DNA of 5,685 nucleotides from assembly GCA_964579765.1 (NCBI GenBank), contig CAZOIK010000166.1, positions 1 to 5,685 of the forward strand, in the 5' to 3' direction. Position 1 is the stretch's first letter. Each line of letters opens with the position of its first letter. A program made the position numbers and the translations under genes. Below are positions 1 to 3,757 of this stretch, in pieces. The notes beneath the pieces were generated by a model. The model ran no database searches. It saw nothing but the letters and a program-made list of their open reading frames with translations, and had not been told where the DNA came from. The stretch comes from DATNBT01 sp964579765 (GTDB lineage Bacteria > Acidobacteriota > Vicinamibacteria > Vicinamibacterales > CAVVIG01).

Positions 1-272
1 ACGGCGACACGCTCGTCGTGCGGTCGAACGGCTTCCGCGACGGCCTGTGGCTCGACAGCAACGGCAGCCCGCTCACCGACGCCGCGACGATCACCGAACG
101 CTTCCGTCGCCCGAGCTTCGGGACGCTCGAGATCGGGCTCACGGTGGACGATCCGAAGGCATACACCCGTCCGTGGACGACGACGCTGCGGCAGGTGATC
201 GTGACGGACGGCGATCTGATCGACTACATCTGCGCGGAGAACGAAAAGAGCGTGGGGCACCTGCGGCCGTGA
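1..272 (+). CDS. C-terminal end of a conserved hypothetical protein (5' truncated)
   Basis: The reading frame is open from base 3 and stops with TGA at 270-272, giving about 89 residues of a protein whose start lies before the window. The visible part reads GDTLVVRSNGFRDG, followed by a TERFRR segment, a VDDPKAYTRPW motif and a C-terminal DLIDYICAENEKS stretch. From memory, this combination resembles the C-terminus of secreted hypothetical proteins common in Acidobacteriota, in which alternating beta strands carry a conserved 'DDPKAYTRPW' turn and an 'ENEKS..H' ending. I know of no assigned activity. A GTG at 18 could be read as a start, but the frame stays open upstream and the sequence begins mid-domain, so truncation by the window edge is the better reading. 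The gene ends just before the hairpin at 278-296 and converges with the hydrolase gene. Confidence 0.75.
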   Translation, partial: GDTLVVRSNGFRDGLWLDSNGSPLTDAATITERFRRPSFGTLEIGLTVDDPKAYTRPWTTTLRQVIVTDGDLIDYICAENEKSVGHLRP

Positions 273-277
273 TGAAG

Positions 278-296
278 GCGGGCCTTTCAGGCCCGC
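278..296. terminator. GC-rich hairpin between convergent genes, possible bidirectional terminator
   Basis: GCGGGCCT (278-285) and AGGCCCGC (289-296) form a perfect 8-bp inverted repeat around a 3-base TTC loop. It lies 5 bases after the stop of the plus-strand fragment. The stop codon of the minus-strand hydrolase gene (287-289) falls in the loop and first stem base. No T-run follows the stem on either strand, so it is not a textbook intrinsic terminator. Its place between two converging 3' ends suggests transcript-end formation or 3'-end protection for both. Confidence 0.6.
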
Positions 297-985
297 GGAC
301 AATACGTCTCGAGAAAACTCAGCGTGAGGCTCCACGCCTGCGCGGCGGCGGCCGCGTGGTAGCTCGGACGCGCGTCGCAGAAGAAGCCGTGATCGGCGTT
401 TGAGAACACGACGTCCACGTACGTCTTGTTCGCGCCGCGCACGCCGGCGATCACCTGCTGCCGCTGTTCTTCGGGGATGTGGCGATCGAGGCCGCCCCAG
501 ACGAACAGCATCGGCCCCGCGAGCCTCGGCGCGCGGCCGACGAGCGGCGGAATGCGGCCGCCGTAGTACGACACCGCCGCCGTGAGCGGCACTCCCGAGT
601 TCGCGACGAACGAAACGCGGCCGCCGAGGCAGAAGCCGACCGACGCGGTGCGGGCGCCGACGCCCTCGCGCTCGAGCCAGCCGTACGCCGCGCGCACGTC
701 CACGTCGAGCCCGCGCTCGGTGACGGCCTCGAGCTGCGGCATCGCCTTCGCGAGATCCGAGTACGCGCAGTCGAACCCCGGCGCGGTGCGATGGAAGAGC
801 TCGGGCGCGATCGCGAGAAACCCCGCGGCGGCGAACCGCTCCGTCACGTCGCGGATGTGCGCGTTGACGCCGAACGCTTCCTGAAAGACGAGCAGCCCGC
901 GCGTCGCGCGTCCGGACGGCCGCGCCACGTACGCGCGCATCGCCGTCCCATCGTCACAGGCGAGATCGATCCAGGAGCGGCTCAC
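287..985 (-). CDS. Dienelactone hydrolase family protein
   Basis: This is a 232-residue alpha/beta hydrolase of the dienelactone hydrolase (carboxymethylenebutenolidase-like) family, close to the usual family size. The expected active-site elements are present: E36 in a QEAFG motif, nucleophile C119 in GFCLGG, D167 in GGLDRHIP and H199 in ADHGF. This Cys-Asp-His triad with an accessory Glu is the family hallmark and indicates ester or lactone hydrolysis; the true substrate cannot be read from sequence. There is no signal peptide, so it should be cytoplasmic. I chose the GTG at 985-983 because it lies 2 bases after the stop of lipoprotein A and yields a normal N-terminus (MSRSWIDLACDDG). The frame stays open further upstream, but only antisense or out of frame to lipoprotein genes A and B. 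No clear Shine-Dalgarno site is visible, so translation may be coupled to the upstream gene. It is the last gene of the B-A-hydrolase operon. Enzyme family is confident; a specific role in aromatic degradation is not supported by the neighbours. Confidence 0.92.
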   Translation of the reverse strand: MSRSWIDLACDDGTAMRAYVARPSGRATRGLLVFQEAFGVNAHIRDVTERFAAAGFLAIAPELFHRTAPGFDCAYSDLAKAMPQLEAVTERGLDVDVRAAYGWLEREGVGARTASVGFCLGGRVSFVANSGVPLTAAVSYYGGRIPPLVGRAPRLAGPMLFVWGGLDRHIPEEQRQQVIAGVRGANKTYVDVVFSNADHGFFCDARPSYHAAAAAQAWSLTLSFLETYCPRA

Positions 986-987
986 GC

Positions 988-1422
988 TTACGTATGGACG
1001 ATCCGGATCGCGAAGTTCACGGGGCCCGTGAGGTTGCCGACGTCGAACACGCGGACGCAGTACGTGCCGGGCGCGAGGTTGTTGACGAGCGGAGACTGGA
1101 GCGCCGGAGACGCGAGCAGCTGGCTCGTGATGCGGCAGTCGCTGGCGATTGGCGTGCCGAGCGCGAGGCCGAGGACGACGGTGCTCTCGCTGCCGGGAAG
1201 TTTGGTCGTCGTCACGCTCGCGAGCATGACGTCGGCGTCGCCTTGCGTGGCCACGCTGAACGAATAGAACGCCGAGCCGCCGACCGTCAGCTGGCCTTCG
1301 AACGTCTCGCTCGTCGGCCCGCCGCTCGTCACCGTCGGCGTCGTCGGCGTCGTGCTGTCGCCGCCGCAGGCCGACATCGCTGCCGCCAGGAGCAGCGCTC
1401 CCAGCGTCCGGAGTGTTCTCAT
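988..1422 (-). CDS. Small lipoprotein A with PPC-like beta domain (paralogue family)
   Basis: The product is 144 residues. The N-terminus MRTLRTLGALLLAAAMSAC is a lipoprotein signal peptide with lipidated Cys19. A Ser/Thr/Pro linker follows (about 21-38), then one beta-rich domain (about 40-144) carrying TVGGSAFYSFSV, GLALGTP, a Cys pair (C96 and C122, 26 apart), CVRVFDVGN and the C-terminal IVHT. The G-T-Y-C-V-R-V strand near the end is reminiscent of bacterial pre-peptidase C-terminal (PPC) domains, but that is an inference from pattern only. The cysteines probably form a disulfide after export. It is most like lipoprotein C among the four local paralogues. The start ATG overlaps the stop of lipoprotein B (ATGA), and no strong Shine-Dalgarno site is seen, so translational coupling is likely. 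Function is unknown; an envelope-anchored, possibly binding or structural role is the most that can be said. Confidence 0.87.
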   Translation of the reverse strand: MRTLRTLGALLLAAAMSACGGDSTTPTTPTVTSGGPTSETFEGQLTVGGSAFYSFSVATQGDADVMLASVTTTKLPGSESTVVLGLALGTPIASDCRITSQLLASPALQSPLVNNLAPGTYCVRVFDVGNLTGPVNFAIRIVHT

Positions 1423-1874
1423 GGGTGCTGCACCGTGAAGTTGACGAGCACGCCGTTCGCGCCGACGCCACCGACGTCGTACGTGCCCGCGCAGTACGTG
1501 CCGGCTTCGACCGTCACCGTGAGCTGCGGCGCGGTGCCTTGCCGCGCCTGGATCGTCTTCGTCATGTCGCAGCCGCCGAAGTTTGCGCCCGGCACGCCGA
1601 CGCCCATGCCCACGAGCGTGCCGCCCGGATCGGTGCCGGTGAGCGTGACGTTGACCGCGCCCACGCCGACCGTCACGAACGTGTGGATCACGCTGCCGCC
1701 CGGCGCCATCTGCGCCGTCACGCTGTCGGTGCCCGGCCCGGGCGGCGCGGGCGTCGTGGACGGCGCCGTCGGCCCCGTCCCACCCGGATAGCCGTACGGG
1801 TAGTAGTCCTGATTGCACGACGCGCCGGCGCACGCGGCCGCGCACACGATCGCGAGCAGAAGCCACTGTTTCAT
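1419..1874 (-). CDS. Small lipoprotein B with PPC-like beta domain (paralogue family)
   Basis: The product is 151 residues. The signal peptide MKQWLLLAIVCAAACAGASC ends in the lipobox GASC, making Cys20 the lipidated residue. The linker is unusual: a Tyr/Pro/Gly stretch (NQDYYPYGYPGG) followed by a Thr/Pro-rich run to about residue 50. The remaining beta-rich domain has a GGSVIHTF strand, GVGVPG, the paired cysteines C102 and C128 (26 apart), a TYDVGG motif and the C-terminal VQHP. These are the same landmarks as in A, C and D. The ATG at 1874 places the signal peptide at the N-terminus; upstream starts (to 1916) would add a basic extension before it and are less likely. There is no well-spaced Shine-Dalgarno site: AAAGGG lies 16 bases upstream. 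It is the first gene of the minus-strand operon with A and the hydrolase, and is divergent from C. No enzymatic motif is visible. Confidence 0.85.
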   Translation of the reverse strand: MKQWLLLAIVCAAACAGASCNQDYYPYGYPGGTGPTAPSTTPAPPGPGTDSVTAQMAPGGSVIHTFVTVGVGAVNVTLTGTDPGGTLVGMGVGVPGANFGGCDMTKTIQARQGTAPQLTVTVEAGTYCAGTYDVGGVGANGVLVNFTVQHP

Positions 1875-1893
1875 GCGCGTGTTAAGCGGGCCC

Positions 1894-1923
1894 TTTATGT
1901 GAAGACGACGTGACACAGCTCAA
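1894..1923 (-). promoter_or_regulatory. Possible sigma-70-type promoter for the lipoprotein B-A-hydrolase operon
   Basis: On the minus strand, TTGAGC (1923-1918, 4 of 6 matches to TTGACA) is followed after 18 bases by CATAAA (1899-1894, 4 of 6 matches to TATAAT). This sits in the 59-base gap between divergent genes B and C, at a distance that would give a short leader before the ATG at 1874. The match is modest, and in GC-rich DNA such matches occur by chance. Confidence 0.3.
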
Positions 1924-1926
1924 GGA
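1922..1926 (+). promoter_or_regulatory. Ribosome binding site of lipoprotein C
   Basis: AAGGA lies 7 bases before the ATG at 1934. It decides the start between GTG 1910, ATG 1934 and ATG 1943 in favour of 1934. Confidence 0.65.
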
Positions 1927-1933
1927 TTGTAGA

Positions 1934-2386
1934 ATGAAACGCATGAGAGCGACGACCGCTGCGTTGTTGGGAGTGCTGCTGGTGTGCGCGGCCTGCAGTC
2001 ACGACTCGACGACTTCGCCTTCTTCCACCTCGACGTCCACGACGACCACCGCCGCGGCGCCGACGGTCAGCGAGAGCTTCACGGGCACGCTGCCGGTCGG
2101 CGGCTTCAAATTCTACACGTTCAACATCGCGGTGAACGGCACGGTGAACGTCACCCTCAACAGCGTCAGCGGATCGTTCGTGCCCTCGACGGTGCAGCTC
2201 GGCCTCGGCATCGGCACGCCGGCGGGCATCGACTGCTCGACGACCGTCGCGGTGACGGCCGGCGTCAACTCCATCGCGCCTCAGGCGACGGGGGTCTTCG
2301 GCCCGGGGCTGTTCTGCGTGAGGGTGTACGACGTCGGGAATCTCTTCTCGCCTGCGGGCTTCAACATCACCATCGCGCATCCCTGA
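1934..2386 (+). CDS. Small lipoprotein C with PPC-like beta domain (paralogue family)
   Basis: The product is 150 residues. A basic N-terminus (MKRMR) and hydrophobic stretch end at Cys21 (LLVCAAC); the lipobox is slightly atypical, with Cys at -3. A low-complexity Ser/Thr linker (about 24-40, with ST repeats) precedes the beta-rich domain, which has LPVGGFKFYTFNI, GLGIGTP, paired cysteines C101 and C128, CVRVYDVGN and the C-terminal IAHP. The strongest likeness is to lipoprotein A, whose corresponding segments read GLALGTP and CVRVFDVGN. The start ATG at 1934 is supported by AAGGA at 1922-1926 with a 7-base spacing; a GTG at 1910 lacks such support and would add residues before the signal. 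The gene is divergent from B and convergent with D, so it appears to be its own transcription unit. Function is unknown; export and membrane anchoring are the supported statements. Confidence 0.87.
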   Translation: MKRMRATTAALLGVLLVCAACSHDSTTSPSSTSTSTTTTAAAPTVSESFTGTLPVGGFKFYTFNIAVNGTVNVTLNSVSGSFVPSTVQLGLGIGTPAGIDCSTTVAVTAGVNSIAPQATGVFGPGLFCVRVYDVGNLFSPAGFNITIAHP

Positions 2387-2407
2387 GTTAGACGCGCGGC
2401 GCTCAGG
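2382..2407. terminator. Inverted repeat embracing both stop codons of convergent genes C and D
   Basis: CCTGAG (2382-2387) and CTCAGG (2402-2407) are exact reverse complements. The left arm contains the TGA stop of gene C and the right arm, read on the other strand, contains the TGA stop of gene D. The interior is 14 bases and GC-rich. A transcript from either strand could fold into a 6-bp stem plus a G-U pair. The stem is short and has no T-run, so terminator function is possible but weakly supported; the symmetry may simply reflect two paralogues with similar 3' ends meeting head on. Confidence 0.35.
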
Positions 2408-2825
2408 TATGGCTGACGGTCACGCTGTAGGTGATCGGTCCGGCCGCGTTGCCGACGTCGCCGATGGCGACGCAATAGGCGCCCGACGAGGGCACTATGA
2501 CAGAGATCTGCGGCGTGCTGCTGGCCGGCAGCTGCACTGTCTGGAGGTAGATGCAGTTGCCCGCGTTGTCGGGATTGCCGAGGCCGATGCCCATCGTGAT
2601 CGTTGCGGGCGGACCGGCGGCGGTCATCGTGATGTCGAGCTCCCCGGGGACGGTCACCGTGAACGTGTGAATGTCGGCCGGACCCGCCGGCTGGGCCGTG
2701 CCGGCGAAGACCTGAGTCACTGTCGGGCCGGACGCGGCGATCGGGCTTGTCGAGGTGACGCCGCCGCACGCGGCAGCGGTGGCGGCGATCGCCGCGCCCG
2801 CCGCGATCCGGAGAAGACGCTTCAT
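2403..2825 (-). CDS. Small lipoprotein D with PPC-like beta domain (paralogue family)
   Basis: The product is 140 residues, the shortest of the four paralogues. The signal sequence MKRLLRIAAGAAIAATAAAC ends at Cys20 with an alanine-rich, rather weak lipobox. A short linker (about 21-33) leads to the beta-rich domain: a DIHTFTVTVPG strand, GIGLGNP, paired cysteines C91 and C118 (27 apart), a GDVGN motif and the C-terminal VSHT. The Arg of the CVRV motif seen in A and C is missing (YCVAIGDVGN). The ATG at 2825 is preceded by GAAGG with 7-base spacing, and this site overlaps the last codons of the response regulator gene, whose stop is only 3 bases away. The two genes are therefore very likely co-transcribed. 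That link suggests D may be an envelope component tied to the regulator's signal, but this is inference. Confidence 0.86.
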   Translation of the reverse strand: MKRLLRIAAGAAIAATAAACGGVTSTSPIAASGPTVTQVFAGTAQPAGPADIHTFTVTVPGELDITMTAAGPPATITMGIGLGNPDNAGNCIYLQTVQLPASSTPQISVIVPSSGAYCVAIGDVGNAAGPITYSVTVSHT

Positions 2826-2828
2826 GCC

Positions 2829-3581
2829 CTAGCCTTCGCTCGTCTCGACGAGCTTGTAGCCGGCGCCGCGCACTGTTCGCACGTAGCGCGACAGCTGGCC
2901 GCCGGCGGGTTCGATGCGGCGCCGTAGACGGCTGACGAGCGTGTCAACGCTCCGCACGGTGACGTTGCGGGTGGTGCCCCAGATCTCCGCGAGCAGGCCC
3001 TCGCGGCTGAAGACGACGCCCGGGTTGGTCACGAGCAGATAGAGTAGCCGGAATTCCTGCTCCGTGAGGCGCACCGCCCGATCTTTCACCTGCACGTGCC
3101 GGCGGGACGGATCGATCTGGATGTCGCCGTAGGCGACCGGCGGCGGCGAGAACGACAGGTCGGTCGCGACCGCGGCCCGCGCGGTGGCCGCGCGCGCCCG
3201 GCGGATGGCCGCCCGCGCCCGCGCCGTCAGCTCGCCCGGCCCGAACGGCTTGACGAGGAAGTCGTCGGCGCCGTTCTCGAGCTCGGTCAGCGCCGCGTGT
3301 TCGGCGTTGCGCGACGCGATGATCACGATCGGCGCGCGCCGGTTCATCGGCTGATGCCGCAGCGCGCGGCTGATCTGAAGGCCCGCGACGTTGGGCGCCG
3401 CCAGATCGACGACGATCAGATCGAACGGCGTTTCTTTCGCGTGCTTGAGCGCCGCTTCGCCGTCGGCCACCGTGTCGCAGCGGTAGCGATCCAGTCCGAG
3501 CTGCGCGCAGATCGACTCGCGCAGGCGGGCTTCGTGTTCGACGAGCAGGACGCGTTCGGGAGCGGGAGAGACGTCAATCAC
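2829..3581 (-). CDS. OmpR/PhoB-family response regulator with atypical acidic pocket
   Basis: This cytoplasmic transcription regulator has two domains. The N-terminal receiver (about residues 11-125 of 250) has phosphoacceptor D59 in VVDLAAP and the conserved K111 in LVKPF. The C-terminal winged-helix domain (about 148-246) contains LTEQEFRLLYLL, the recognition-helix segment RSVDTLVSRLRRRIE and the terminal hairpin VRTVRGAGYKL, all typical of the OmpR/PhoB group. An Ala/Arg-rich linker joins them. Two pocket positions are unusual: the acidic pair reads E15-H16, with His where Asp is usual, and the switch Thr/Ser aligns with A89 (IIASR), although S90 follows. Phosphorylation may therefore be altered. 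I chose GTG 3581, giving a short lead before the first strand; TTG 3599 would add six residues, and an in-frame TAG lies just upstream of it. Neither has a clear Shine-Dalgarno site. No histidine kinase gene is visible. It is divergent from the pnt operon and co-directional with lipoprotein D, 3 bases downstream. Confidence 0.95.
   Translation of the reverse strand: MIDVSPAPERVLLVEHEARLRESICAQLGLDRYRCDTVADGEAALKHAKETPFDLIVVDLAAPNVAGLQISRALRHQPMNRRAPIVIIASRNAEHAALTELENGADDFLVKPFGPGELTARARAAIRRARAATARAAVATDLSFSPPPVAYGDIQIDPSRRHVQVKDRAVRLTEQEFRLLYLLVTNPGVVFSREGLLAEIWGTTRNVTVRSVDTLVSRLRRRIEPAGGQLSRYVRTVRGAGYKLVETSEG
2833..2837 (-). promoter_or_regulatory. Ribosome binding site of lipoprotein D inside the regulator gene end
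   Basis: On the minus strand GAAGG (2837-2833) lies 7 bases before the ATG at 2825 and overlaps the final Glu-Gly codons of the response regulator. This fixes the start of D and implies a polycistronic message. Confidence 0.65.
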
Positions 3582-3683
3582 GGCGGGGCGCGGCTGCAAG
3601 CGCTACGCCACAAAAAGACGTCAGGCCCGCGCGTTTCCTGGCCTGGCAAGGTGACAGCCGCGTGGCGCGCGTCCTCGCCCCTG

Positions 3684-3697
3684 GACACAAAAGTGTC
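3684..3697. promoter_or_regulatory. Perfect dyad GACAC-N4-GTGTC, candidate operator
   Basis: The 14-base element has 5-bp arms and an AAAA centre. It is AT-richer than its surroundings and lies about 9 bases upstream of the proposed -35 of the pntAA promoter, a position suited to an activator or to a regulator serving both divergent units. The neighbouring response regulator is an obvious candidate to bind here, but OmpR/PhoB proteins usually prefer direct repeats, so the assignment is speculative. Confidence 0.35.
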
Positions 3698-3705
3698 ATG
3701 CTTCT

Positions 3706-3734
3706 TCGCCAGGCTCGTGCGCGCACGCTATGAT
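3706..3734 (+). promoter_or_regulatory. Candidate sigma-70-type promoter for the pnt operon
   Basis: TATGAT (3729-3734) matches the -10 consensus at 5 of 6 bases and stands out in this GC-rich DNA. Seventeen bases upstream, TCGCCA (3706-3711) matches the -35 consensus at 4 of 6. Initiation near 3741 would leave a leader of roughly 17 bases, just enough to include the GGAGG ribosome site at 3746-3750. Confidence 0.5.
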
Positions 3735-3745
3735 GCTTGTCCGAC

Positions 3746-3750
3746 GGAGG
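3746..3750 (+). promoter_or_regulatory. Strong ribosome binding site for the TTG start of pntAA
   Basis: GGAGG lies 7 bases before TTG 3758-3760. The spacing is ideal for that TTG and excludes the in-frame TTG at 3737, which lies upstream of the site. Confidence 0.8.
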
Positions 3751-3757
3751 CGTTCAT

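Larger units (their letters stand above)
3582..3757. promoter_or_regulatory. Divergent intergenic region between the regulator and pnt genes
   Basis: This 176-base gap carries the control signals for two divergent transcription units. Features seen are a dyad GACAC-AAAA-GTGTC (3684-3697), a longer-range inverted repeat GCCTGGC (3641-3647) with GCCAGGC (3708-3714), and a promoter candidate facing pntAA. On the minus strand TTGCCA (3649-3644) resembles a -35 element for the regulator, but I find no convincing -10 at the right spacing. No open frame in the gap looks like a gene. Confidence 0.6.

Noticed and set aside
479..1267. Long plus-strand open frame (262 residues) opposite the hydrolase and lipoprotein A
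   Set aside because: The product is Arg/Ala/Glu-rich low-complexity sequence with no recognisable domain; it is antisense to two well-supported genes and is expected in high-GC DNA.
986..1471. N-terminal extension of the hydrolase into the lipoprotein genes
   Set aside because: The extra residues are low-complexity and lie out of frame over lipoprotein genes A and B; the family N-terminus fits the GTG at 985.
2022..2050. Ser/Thr codon repeats in lipoprotein C as a phase-variable repeat tract
   Set aside because: The codons vary and there is no perfect unit array; it fits a flexible linker rather than a slippage-prone repeat.
1895..2380. Minus-strand frame opposite lipoprotein C
   Set aside because: Arg/Asp/His-rich shadow sequence without any domain; lipoprotein C has signal peptide, ribosome site and paralogues.
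3644..3649. TTGCCA on the minus strand as -35 of the regulator promoter
   Set aside because: It is a good hexamer alone, but no -10-like hexamer occurs 16-18 bases downstream, so it was not listed as a promoter.
3693..3699. GTGTCAT as a Pho-box half-site
   Set aside because: One near match to CTGTCAT without a properly spaced second repeat is not enough to infer phosphate control.
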